Assembly: GCA_013203595.1 (NCBI GenBank)
Contig: JABMNT010000011.1
Coordinates: forward strand, 1-49,677
DNA length: 49,677 nucleotides
Source of the DNA: Rhodospirillales bacterium
Lineage (GTDB): Bacteria; Pseudomonadota; Alphaproteobacteria; Rhodospirillales; Casp-alpha2
Direction of reading: 5' to 3'
The notes below the pieces were generated by a model, which saw only the letters and a program-made list of their open reading frames with translations, was not told the origin of the DNA and made no database searches. This document shows, piece after piece, positions 37,829 to 45,053 of the stretch (positions within the stretch are counted from its first letter, which is position 1; every line of letters starts with the position of its first letter). The position numbers were made by a program, and so were the translations under genes.

Positions 37829-38596
37829 GTGAGAGATTACAAACAATTATATAGCTTATGTCCCGCGAAGCTGCGTTCAGTTTCGGTAGCCATTTTCGCC
37901 ACGGCGTTTGTCGCGTCGGCGTTATTCGCGCATAGGGCTCAGGCTTATGAGGAGGTTATTGTTTCGGGCGGAGGAACCCTCACCGGCAAGGTTGTTTTCA
38001 ACGGTGATGTTCCCACCAAAATGGTCATACCCACAAAGGACCCGGCGGTCTGCGGTGGAATACGTAATGTTCCCACCATTGCGGTCGGCGCGGACAAAGG
38101 CGTCAAGAATGCGGTTGCTTACCTGAAGGTGGTAGAAAGCGGCAAAGCATGGGGCAAGGAATGGATGCAATCCATGGAAGCGCCAGTGCTTGACCAGGTA
38201 AAGTGCGAGTTCGCGCCGTATGTTCAAATCATTCGGCCCGGGACGTTAAATATCCTCAATTCCGATCCCCTCCTCCACAACACGCACGGTTTTTACGGCA
38301 GGCGCACCGCCTTTAATCTGGCCATGCCAAATAAGGGTGATTCGAACCGCGCCGACTTGAAGAGGCCGGGCCTCGTTCGGATTGAGTGTGATGCCCATGG
38401 CTGGATGCTCGCCTGGGTTCATGTTGCGGATAGTCCCTATTATGCCGTCACTGGCGAGGACGGCATGTTCACGATTAACGACATTCCGCCGGGAGAGTAC
38501 ACCCTGGTTATTTGGCAAGATACTGAACGTACAATTGAGCAAAAGGTGGTCGTCAAGACCGGAGAGAAGCTCGAGATGTCTATCGAATTAAATTAA
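37829..38596 (+). CDS. Cupredoxin-like periplasmic protein
   Basis: 255 residues with signal peptide (AIFATAFVASALFAHRAQA, cleavage after AQA near 39). The copper site is suggested by His150/His153 (LLHNTHGFYG) and C187-D-A-H190-G-W-M193, the C-x2-H-x2-M spacing also seen in amicyanin. The last ~50 residues (VTGEDGMFTINDIPPGEYTL) are a carboxypeptidase-regulatory-like beta sandwich. Such proteins are found beside c-type oxidases and methylamine genes; an electron-carrier or copper-delivery role is inferred. GTG start with GGGGGAAC upstream. First gene after the regulator. Confidence 0.8.
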   Translation: MRDYKQLYSLCPAKLRSVSVAIFATAFVASALFAHRAQAYEEVIVSGGGTLTGKVVFNGDVPTKMVIPTKDPAVCGGIRNVPTIAVGADKGVKNAVAYLKVVESGKAWGKEWMQSMEAPVLDQVKCEFAPYVQIIRPGTLNILNSDPLLHNTHGFYGRRTAFNLAMPNKGDSNRADLKRPGLVRIECDAHGWMLAWVHVADSPYYAVTGEDGMFTINDIPPGEYTLVIWQDTERTIEQKVVVKTGEKLEMSIELN

Positions 38597-38647
38597 ATGT
38601 AGCTTGCCCAAACGGGTCCGCCGTTTTTGAAAGGAAGGAGAGTAGAT

Positions 38648-39784
38648 ATGCCTAATGAAATCGACAAGGGTCGTAGGGATTTGGACAAAGTCTTACGCAA
38701 TCCAGTCAAACGCCCGGATAGTTCTGTAAGTCTTACCCGCCGGACGTTCCTTCAGAGGTCGTTGGTGACAGGGACGGCATTGGGCGCGGGAGCCGCATCT
38801 CTTGGTTTATTGCCGCTCGTCAATACCATCGATGTAGCCCAGGCTGCTGGGGAGAGTTTCAGGTTCGCCTGGGTCTCCGACACACACCTCTATGGCCCGG
38901 GGGTTAATGAACGCTTTGTTGACAAGACGGTTAAGGCGTTCAAAGAAATCCAAGGAATGAGTCCATCCGCCGACTTCATGATCTTTGGCGGCGATCTGGC
39001 CCAGAAAGGGCGTCAGGACGAGCTTCAACTGGGTTCCGACCTTTTGAAGGAGGTGAAGATCAAAAAGCTCTTCATTCCTGGGGAACACGACTGGTATCTT
39101 GACATGGGGGCGGAATGGGAAAAACGTTTCGGCGGTAGCCCCTGGTCCATGGATCACAAAGGTGTCCGGATCATCGGGCTGAACACGATCGGGCATGCGC
39201 CGGATTACTGGACGGCCAAGAAAATGTCCCCGGAAGAGCGCATGGGCCACATGGAAGCCTTGGACGGCACGGTAGCAGGTGCTTGGGCGGGCTTAGGCAG
39301 GCCGCAGCTCAAGTGGCTTAGCGACAATTTGGCTGGATGGCCTAAGGACAAGCCAATCATCGTTTTCTCCCATAATCCATTATATAATTATTATGCACCA
39401 TGGAACTTCTGGGTTCGTGATTGGCAGGAGGTTCAGGAAATTCTCGGGCCGTATAGCAACGTCACCAACGTGCATGGGCACACCCATCAGGTCCTTTATA
39501 ACGAGATCGGCACTATGCGTTCGATTGGCATGTTGGCGACCTCGTGGCCTTGGCCATACGCCCCGGGTGTTCCTAACCTGACCACACCAATGGTGCGTGT
39601 GGATCCGGGCGACCACTTTGACGGGGTCGGGTGGGGCTCGCTCACCGGAGGTGACCGGGTCGAGAATGAGTACATGATGTGGCGTAAGGATATCTTTGCT
39701 ACGGCTCAGGCCGATTCTGGGGCCGGTGACGAGGGCAATCAGGTTTTGAACGAACGCATCGCCGATAAGCAATGGCCTTACTAA
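38648..39784 (+). CDS. Tat-exported metallophosphoesterase (calcineurin-like)
   Basis: 378 residues. A twin-arginine signal (LTRRTFLQRSLVTGTALGAG) directs folded export. Metal-site motifs are VSDTHLYG, GGDLAQKG, GEHDWY, FSHNP and HGHTH, a complete calcineurin-like set; the usual GNHD is replaced by GEHD (Asn to Glu), which may alter activity. Could act as phosphodiesterase or purely structural metal protein. AAGGAG lies 7-8 bases before the ATG at 38648. Lies inside the operon between the cupredoxin-like and cytochrome genes, an unusual member for an oxidase cluster. Confidence 0.85.
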   Translation: MPNEIDKGRRDLDKVLRNPVKRPDSSVSLTRRTFLQRSLVTGTALGAGAASLGLLPLVNTIDVAQAAGESFRFAWVSDTHLYGPGVNERFVDKTVKAFKEIQGMSPSADFMIFGGDLAQKGRQDELQLGSDLLKEVKIKKLFIPGEHDWYLDMGAEWEKRFGGSPWSMDHKGVRIIGLNTIGHAPDYWTAKKMSPEERMGHMEALDGTVAGAWAGLGRPQLKWLSDNLAGWPKDKPIIVFSHNPLYNYYAPWNFWVRDWQEVQEILGPYSNVTNVHGHTHQVLYNEIGTMRSIGMLATSWPWPYAPGVPNLTTPMVRVDPGDHFDGVGWGSLTGGDRVENEYMMWRKDIFATAQADSGAGDEGNQVLNERIADKQWPY

Positions 39785-39796
39785 AATGAATGTATT

Positions 39797-39875
39797 GGAG
39801 GCCTGATAGCTCTGGGGCAGGACGCGGCTGAGGCTTGAACGCCACCACGGCCTGCCCTGAAAAGCGAAAGCCTCC
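39797..39875 (+). other. Nested hairpin between metallophosphoesterase and cytochrome c genes
   Basis: Outer stem GGAGGC (39797-39802) pairs with GCCTCC (39870-39875); inner stem GGGCAGG (39815-39821) pairs with CCTGCCC (39851-39857). In the operon transcript this may protect or punctuate segments, or attenuate. Confidence 0.5.
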
Positions 39876-39922
39876 GGTTTGGAAATGCGCTATCGGAGAA
39901 TTGCGCCAAAGGAGGGATTGTT

Positions 39923-40399
39923 ATGAAGATAAAGTTATCTAATCGCATTGGGTTACTGTCGGGCAGCTTCCTCATCGTGGCGGGGGTTGCTGTGGGACTG
40001 GTGGCTAGTTTCAGTGACACGGCCCAGGCTCACAAGGTGAAGCATTCGCCTGCCACGCTTAATGCCTTTGATCAGGTTTTCATGGAACAGGTCCGGCTCG
40101 GCGATTTGTTGTTCCACGGAGATCCCGCGACCCAGAAAAAAATGGGCGTCACGCTTTCTAAAACCGGCATGGCCTGCGCCATGTGCCATCCGCGGGCCGC
40201 AGATACGCATCCTTATGAGTATCCGAAGTTCCAGGAGCAAATAAATAAATTCTCGACGCTACGGGATATTACCAACTGGTGCATTGAAAAGCCCAATCAA
40301 GGTGAAAAGATCAGTGTTGATTCAGACGCCATGAAAGCTTTGGAGGCATACATGTATTGGTCTACTCGGGGCTCGAAACTGGATCCAGGCAGACATTAG
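39923..40399 (+). CDS. Mono-heme cytochrome c (SoxA-like pattern)
   Basis: 158 residues with signal peptide (SGSFLIVAGVAVGLVAS, then AQA). One heme motif CAMCH at 85-89 and a later unpaired Cys120 in NWCIEKPNQGEKISVDSDAM; the NWCI-KP-G---L-MKALEAYM arrangement recalls SoxA/TsdA-type cytochromes. Likely a periplasmic electron carrier for the oxidase. ATG start after GGAGG (9 bases). Its role in sulfur oxidation is not shown. Confidence 0.82.
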   Translation: MKIKLSNRIGLLSGSFLIVAGVAVGLVASFSDTAQAHKVKHSPATLNAFDQVFMEQVRLGDLLFHGDPATQKKMGVTLSKTGMACAMCHPRAADTHPYEYPKFQEQINKFSTLRDITNWCIEKPNQGEKISVDSDAMKALEAYMYWSTRGSKLDPGRH

Positions 40400-40429
40400 A
40401 ACTCTCATTTGTGCCCGGTATATATGCCA

Positions 40430-40495
40430 GGCGCTGAACGATGGTGCAAGCTGGCCCTGGTGACGGGGCCGGCAACCCTGGACGGGTGGCGCGCC
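40430..40495 (+). other. Nested hairpin upstream of ccoN
   Basis: GGCGC (40430-40434) pairs with GCGCC (40491-40495); inside it, GCTGGCCC (40450-40457) pairs with GGGCCGGC (40466-40473), one G-T pair. GC-rich without a U-tract. Similar nested form to the hairpin in front of the cytochrome gene. Confidence 0.5.
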
Positions 40496-40520
40496 AAAAA
40501 TAAAGATGGGGAAAACTAAG

Positions 40521-41936
40521 ATGGCCGAGCGTACCGCTGAATTAACCCGTGAAGAACTTGACGATTTGGTCGATGTTCCGCTGGTTCGTTTGTGGCTGTA
40601 TTGGGGTCTTTTCTGGCTCATGGTTACGCCGACCTTCGGCGCAATGGCCGCGACTTTGTTCAACTATCCGGATTATCTGGGAACGTCTTTGGAGTTGGGT
40701 TTCGGCCGATTGCGGCCGATGCATGTCAACGGGGTCATATTCGGCGCCTTTTCTACATTGTTCTTTGGGCTTTGCTACTACCTCGTGCCCCGGCTCTGCT
40801 GCGTGCGAATGTATGGTGGCCGTCTTGGCCATTACTTGGTCTGGATTTTTAATCTGGCGTTGGCCGCCGGCATGGTGTCGCTTGCGCTCGGCTATAATCA
40901 GGGCCTCGAGGCGGGCGAGCTTCCGTATTTCATCGACCTCGCCATCTTCGTCGTATTTGTAGCACTTACCGTTCAACTTCTGATGACCGTCGCCAGGCGG
41001 ACTGAACCACAGCTCTACGTCTCCATGTGGTACATGGTCGCGGCCATGGTGTGGACCGTGATGAATTTGATCCTGGGGGCCTTTATTCTCCCCTTCTCGT
41101 TCGCCGGGATCAATAGCGCTGCCTGGCACGGCCTTTTTATCCATTATATCGTGGGTTTGTGGATCACGCCGGCCGGTTATGTCATTATCTACTACTTCCT
41201 CCCCGCCAGCATTCAGAACCCGATCTACAGTCACAAGCTGTCGCTGATTGGATTCTGGTCGCTGGCACTCTTCTACCCATTCGTCGGCATCCACCATTAT
41301 CTCTTCAGCCCGATCGCGGATTGGGCCGAAACCCTGGCTATCATCACGTCCATGTTGCTGATCGTGCCGGTATGGACAGTGCTGCAGAATTTCTTCGGCA
41401 CCATGATCGGCCGCTGGAAAACGTTTGGCCCAAACCTGCCGGCCAAGTTTCTGATCATGGGATCGCTGATGTACCTCATCGGCTGCTTCCAGGGATCGGT
41501 CGAGGCGTTGCGCTCCATACAGGAACCAACCCACTTCACCGATTTCGTTATCAGCCATTCGCACCTTACGGTATTTGGTACATTCGTGATCTGGGCAATC
41601 GGCGGAACGCTCTATGTCTGGCCAAAAATCCACGGCCGGGAACTTTGGTCCTTCAAGCTCGGAAATTGGTCGTTCTGGCTAATTACCCTGGGCCTCTCCG
41701 TCATGGCGGTGGATCTGTCGGCTGCTGGGTTGCAGCAGGGCTTCATGTGGATGACCGGCACCGAGTGGATGAATTCCTTGGTTCCGCTTCTTCCCTACTG
41801 GCTGGTGCGTACCTTGGCGGGAATAACAATGGATATTGGTATGTCGCTATTAGTGTTTAACCTGATGATGACCACACTCACCAGTTCGGAATCAGCCCCG
41901 CAGGGCGAGGTGGCAGTCGAGGGAGCAGCAGAATGA
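40521..41936 (+). CDS. ccoN: cbb3-type cytochrome c oxidase subunit I (CcoN-like)
   Basis: 471-residue catalytic subunit with about 12 membrane helices; reduces O2 at heme b3-CuB. All six expected histidines are visible: His68 (RPMHVNGVIFG), His208 (GLFIHYIVGL), the CuB pair His258-His259 (VGIHHYLFS) and His346/His348 (VISHSHLTVFG). Tyr252 near the CuB pair fits the cbb3 cross-linked tyrosine. The sequence differs markedly from common CcoN, for example in the loops. ATG 40521 follows GGGG; an ATG at 40506 is less likely. Overlaps the CcoO-type gene by 4 bases (ATGA). Confidence 0.9.
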   Translation: MAERTAELTREELDDLVDVPLVRLWLYWGLFWLMVTPTFGAMAATLFNYPDYLGTSLELGFGRLRPMHVNGVIFGAFSTLFFGLCYYLVPRLCCVRMYGGRLGHYLVWIFNLALAAGMVSLALGYNQGLEAGELPYFIDLAIFVVFVALTVQLLMTVARRTEPQLYVSMWYMVAAMVWTVMNLILGAFILPFSFAGINSAAWHGLFIHYIVGLWITPAGYVIIYYFLPASIQNPIYSHKLSLIGFWSLALFYPFVGIHHYLFSPIADWAETLAIITSMLLIVPVWTVLQNFFGTMIGRWKTFGPNLPAKFLIMGSLMYLIGCFQGSVEALRSIQEPTHFTDFVISHSHLTVFGTFVIWAIGGTLYVWPKIHGRELWSFKLGNWSFWLITLGLSVMAVDLSAAGLQQGFMWMTGTEWMNSLVPLLPYWLVRTLAGITMDIGMSLLVFNLMMTTLTSSESAPQGEVAVEGAAE

Positions 41937-43669
41937 ACTCGCGCACCGTTGCTTTGATCTCCGGATTCCTGTTCCTGACTCTCGCGGCATTCACGCAAGG
42001 CGTGTTGCCTATGCTGGAACCCCAATCCCGCTCTGCGAAGGTCACCAAGGTGGTTCGCACCAATCTCGGCGAACTGAAGTGGATGGAAGCGAAGGCGACC
42101 GACTACACGGCGAAACAGGCGCTCGGTCGCAAGGTCTATATCCGGGAAGGCTGTTGGTATTGTCACTCGCAGTTTGTGCGACCGGTGACTGGTGAGACGC
42201 GCCGTTGGGGACCGGTCAGCCAGGCTGGTGAATATGCCTTCGATGTACCTCACTTGTTTTCGACGCGGCGCATCGGGCCCGATCTGACCCGTGTCGGTTT
42301 GAAATACAGCGATGAATGGCATCTCGCCCATTTTTGGAATCCGCGTATGGTGGTCCCGGATTCGATCATGCCGAGATTCGCCGAGCTGTTTGATGCGCCT
42401 GAGGAGCGGGTCCCCGTCGTCGACGGTGACGCCGGGGTCAAGACCCTGGCGCGCACAGCGGCGAGCGAAGCGATGTTCGACTTTTCCAGCAAGGAGAAGA
42501 TCCAGCTGACACCCAACGCCGATGGATTGCTGTTCGTTCCGGAGCGAGGCAAAAATCCGGTCATCTTCACGCCCAATAAGGAATTCACCGGCGCTTCGGT
42601 CCGCTTAGCCGCGGTCACCCCGGAACTCGAGGGGCTGGTTGCCTATATCCAGAAGCTCGGCACCAATCGCGGCAAGTGGCGTGATCGGTTTGAGCCCCAG
42701 TTGATAAGTGCATCGCAGGTATCGATGCCGCTCTCCGAGGAATGGATCGGCCACGGCAAGCAGGTCTACGAACGGCGCTGTTTGGGTTGTCACGGGGTCA
42801 AGGGCGACGGCAATGGTCCCGCCGCCACCTTCATGCACGCGGTGCGCCCACGGGACTTCACCCTCGGCGTGTTCAAGTTCCACCTGACACCATCCGGTTC
42901 TATGCCGACAGATGGAGACCTGCTGCGCACCATAACCCAGGGCATACGGGGCACTGCCATGCCGACATGGCATATGCTGTCGGAGAAGGACCGGCTTTCC
43001 GTCATCCAGTATATTAAATACGTGCTGGCGGCGGATCGCAGCGATCCGAAGAACCCTTATTTGTATTTCATCGAGGAACCGCCCAAGCCGCCTGTTTACA
43101 TCGGCCAACCACCGGCCCCGTCGGAGTCGCTGGTCGCCCGTGGTGGCGAGGTCTGGCTGCAGGCTAAATGCTGGGAGTGCCACGGCGAAAAGGGCAGGGG
43201 CGATGGTACGAAAGCGGTAGGTCTGATGAACGATTTCGGCTATCCGATTCCACCGGCCAACCTGACCACGGGCCAGTTCAAGTCGGGTCCCTTGGTCCAG
43301 GATATATTTAGAACGGTGACGAATGGCCTGCGAGGCACGCCAATGCCGTCCTACGCGAAACCGATTGCGGAAGCGGATCGCTGGGCTCTGGCGTATTATA
43401 TCCTTTCGCTTTCCGCGTACACTGACCCCCTGACGGGAGAAAAGTTGAATATTTCCGCTGAGGATCGCGCGGCGCTGAATGACCCCGGTCTGAAGGCCTC
43501 GACCTCGAGTCAGGCTTATGCACCACCACAGCCAAGCTCCTCGCTTAGCGGTGCCTATGGCGGTGATGCCTGGGCGGGGCGTAAAGGCATGGAAATCGTG
43601 AAACCCGGGAGCAAGCCGAAGCCTACCGCCCAGGTGAAACCCAATCGGAAAGGCAAGGACGATGGTTGA
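41933..43669 (+). CDS. CcoO-type cytochrome fused to two extra cytochrome c domains
   Basis: 578 residues, three c-heme sites: C74-W-Y-C-H78 in a typical CcoO context (REGCWYCHSQFVRPVTGETR, with a membrane anchor at residues 3-25), C283-L-G-C-H287 and C413-W-E-C-H417, the last two in a CcoP-like di-heme part with axial-Met candidates in GTAMPTW and GTPMPSY. Thus one polypeptide appears to carry the functions normally split between CcoO and CcoP. A ~65-residue insertion follows the first heme domain. The lysine-rich tail ends KGKDDG. It would pass electrons to CcoN. The stop overlaps the CcoS-like gene. Confidence 0.88.
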   Translation: MNSRTVALISGFLFLTLAAFTQGVLPMLEPQSRSAKVTKVVRTNLGELKWMEAKATDYTAKQALGRKVYIREGCWYCHSQFVRPVTGETRRWGPVSQAGEYAFDVPHLFSTRRIGPDLTRVGLKYSDEWHLAHFWNPRMVVPDSIMPRFAELFDAPEERVPVVDGDAGVKTLARTAASEAMFDFSSKEKIQLTPNADGLLFVPERGKNPVIFTPNKEFTGASVRLAAVTPELEGLVAYIQKLGTNRGKWRDRFEPQLISASQVSMPLSEEWIGHGKQVYERRCLGCHGVKGDGNGPAATFMHAVRPRDFTLGVFKFHLTPSGSMPTDGDLLRTITQGIRGTAMPTWHMLSEKDRLSVIQYIKYVLAADRSDPKNPYLYFIEEPPKPPVYIGQPPAPSESLVARGGEVWLQAKCWECHGEKGRGDGTKAVGLMNDFGYPIPPANLTTGQFKSGPLVQDIFRTVTNGLRGTPMPSYAKPIAEADRWALAYYILSLSAYTDPLTGEKLNISAEDRAALNDPGLKASTSSQAYAPPQPSSSLSGAYGGDAWAGRKGMEIVKPGSKPKPTAQVKPNRKGKDDG

Positions 43670-43838
43670 GGTAACTTTCGTGCAGTTCTTGGTTGCTCTG
43701 TTTATGGGCCTTGGTGGCCTCAGCATATTTATATGGGGGGTGCTTTCAGGTATGTTTACCAATGTTGAAGAGATTAAGTATCGGGCATATCGAGCGGAGG
43801 TGAGGGATGATGACCCAAGAGACGCAACCGCAAGCTGA
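43662..43838 (+). CDS. ccoS: CcoS-like oxidase assembly protein
   Basis: 58 residues, not longer: MVEVTFVQFLVALFMGLGGL, then SIFIWGVLSGMFTNVEEIKY. One membrane helix and the W-x3-SG-F-x2-E-E ending match CcoS/FixS. In other bacteria CcoS is needed for cofactor insertion into cbb3. It starts inside the previous gene (8-base overlap) and overlaps the next gene by 32 bases, indicating tight coupling. The extra tail beyond the family end (AEVRDDDPRDATAS) is unusual. Confidence 0.75.
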   Translation: MVEVTFVQFLVALFMGLGGLSIFIWGVLSGMFTNVEEIKYRAYRAEVRDDDPRDATAS

Positions 43839-44037
43839 CGCTCCGGACGGAGGTTCCGGCGGCAAGGATTCGGTGCCATCACACGAGCAACTGGAGGAGT
43901 ATGGCGGGGGCCATATCAAGGCGCGCCATGGTCGCGTAAACGGGTGGTTGCTTGGGGTTTACGCCATCCTGTTCGTTTGGTCGATCTATTACGGCTTTGT
44001 CTATTGGGGTGGGTTAGGCCCTGGGCTGGACTATTAG
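43807..44037 (+). CDS. Stand-alone CcoP/FixP N-terminal membrane anchor
   Basis: 76 residues. A polar, glycine-rich head, then HEQLEEYGGGHIKARHGRVN, and one membrane helix (GWLLGVYAILFVWSIYYGFV) ending WGGLGPGLDY. This matches the N-terminal domain (FixP_N) that anchors CcoP, but there are no heme motifs. Since the di-heme module sits on the CcoO-type protein, this looks like the separated anchor of CcoP. GGTGAGG lies 3-4 bases before the start. Overlaps ccoS-like by 32 bases. Confidence 0.72.
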   Translation: MMTQETQPQADAPDGGSGGKDSVPSHEQLEEYGGGHIKARHGRVNGWLLGVYAILFVWSIYYGFVYWGGLGPGLDY

Positions 44038-44101
44038 GGATGGCGGTTCCGGCGGTACAGGGGCCTACACGGGATTTATCCAAGGAAGGAAATGATTAGT
44101 A

Positions 44102-44197
44102 ATGGCAGCCAAAATCATTCTTGTAGTCGTATTCTTAAATCTTTCGTTCCTCTTTTTCAAAATGGCCTTCAATATTGTTGGCGTAGCGTTGCTGTAA
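44102..44197 (+). CDS. 31-residue hydrophobic peptide
   Basis: MAAKIILVVVFLNLSFLFFK followed by MAFNIVGVALL: a single membrane helix. AGGAAGG stands about 10 bases before the ATG. Position between oxidase genes suggests a small oxidase subunit such as CcoQ/CcoM-type peptides. No family could be confirmed. Confidence 0.5.
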   Translation: MAAKIILVVVFLNLSFLFFKMAFNIVGVALL

Positions 44198-44210
44198 CGG
44201 AGGCACACAG

Positions 44211-44303
44211 ATGTCGGGTCCTGAAACAACCGCTTTTGTAATCTTCATCGTCATGACCGTCGCCTTCTTCGGCTGGGTGGTATACCTGGCCATCAAGAAG
44301 TAA
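44211..44303 (+). CDS. 30-residue CcoQ-like membrane peptide
   Basis: MSGPETTAFVIFIVMTVAFF then GWVVYLAIKK, one helix with a basic end, similar in layout to CcoQ. GGAGG lies 8 bases before the ATG. Ends 24 bases before the SafE-type gene. Probably stabilises the oxidase. Confidence 0.55.
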   Translation: MSGPETTAFVIFIVMTVAFFGWVVYLAIKK

Positions 44304-44327
44304 CCGTCGGCGCTGAAGGCGTACCTA

Positions 44328-45053
44328 ATGACATACTACGTGATGATCTTCTTCGCCGGCCTGGCGGGGAGCTTTCACTGCTTGGGGATGTGCGGCGGGT
44401 TCGCCTGTGCCCTGGGAAGCGACCCGCGTGGCCGGACAGCCACCGTCGCCCGCCATCTGCTGTACAACATGGGGCGGGTCACCACCTATGCCTTTCTTGG
44501 CGGCCTGGCCGGATCGGCAGCGGGCGCACTGGTCGCCTACGGCACCCCGGGTATGTTCACGACGGCGCAGCAGGCCCTTGCGCTGGTCGCGGGGCTGCTG
44601 ATGGTCACTATGGCCCTACAGCTCTTCGGCTTTCTCCGGAGATGGCAGCATCCGTGGGCAGGGATTGGCGCTCACAAGGTAGGATTTGGTGGCGACACGC
44701 TGGTCGTTTCGCTCCGCAGTTTGCTTGCCGTACCTCATCATTCGGCTCCCTTGGCCTTCGGGGTTCTCAACGGCTTTCTTCCTTGTCCTTTGGTGTATGC
44801 ATTTGTCGCCCAGGCCGCCGCGCTATGCATCTCCGATCCGAGCCGTGGAGTGCTGACCGGGATCCTGACGATGCTGGCCTTCGGTTTGGGAACCTTTCCC
44901 GCGATGCTCCTTATGGGTGGTGTTGGCGGCCTGATCAAGCCGGTTTGGCGGCGGAGGGGCGTCTACGTCGCGGGCGCGTTTATTCTCGTGCTGGGCCTGA
45001 TCACCCTATCCCGGGGGTTTTTGCCGTTTTCCGGGCACCTTCATCCACTATGA
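44328..45053 (+). CDS. SafE/UreH-type membrane protein (COG2836-like)
   Basis: 241 residues with about six helices. Two motif pairs are prominent: HCLGMCGGFACALG near the start and NGFLPCPLVYAF later, both Cys-containing, as in the sulfite-exporter/TauE-SafE relatives that commonly accompany ccoI and handle copper or thiol redox. Its stop TGA overlaps the ATG of the copper ATPase. Function inferred from neighbours. Confidence 0.82.
   Translation: MTYYVMIFFAGLAGSFHCLGMCGGFACALGSDPRGRTATVARHLLYNMGRVTTYAFLGGLAGSAAGALVAYGTPGMFTTAQQALALVAGLLMVTMALQLFGFLRRWQHPWAGIGAHKVGFGGDTLVVSLRSLLAVPHHSAPLAFGVLNGFLPCPLVYAFVAQAAALCISDPSRGVLTGILTMLAFGLGTFPAMLLMGGVGGLIKPVWRRRGVYVAGAFILVLGLITLSRGFLPFSGHLHPL

Noticed and set aside
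44102-44303. Reading the two tiny peptides as chance frames
   Set aside because: Both have ribosome binding sites, membrane-helix composition and a fitting location, so they were kept as features with moderate confidence.
44390-45049. Upstream in-frame extension of the copper ATPase (adding ~220 residues)
   Set aside because: It lies wholly inside the SafE-type gene in another frame; the ATPase starts at 45050 with the TGA/ATG overlap and a proper metal ribbon.
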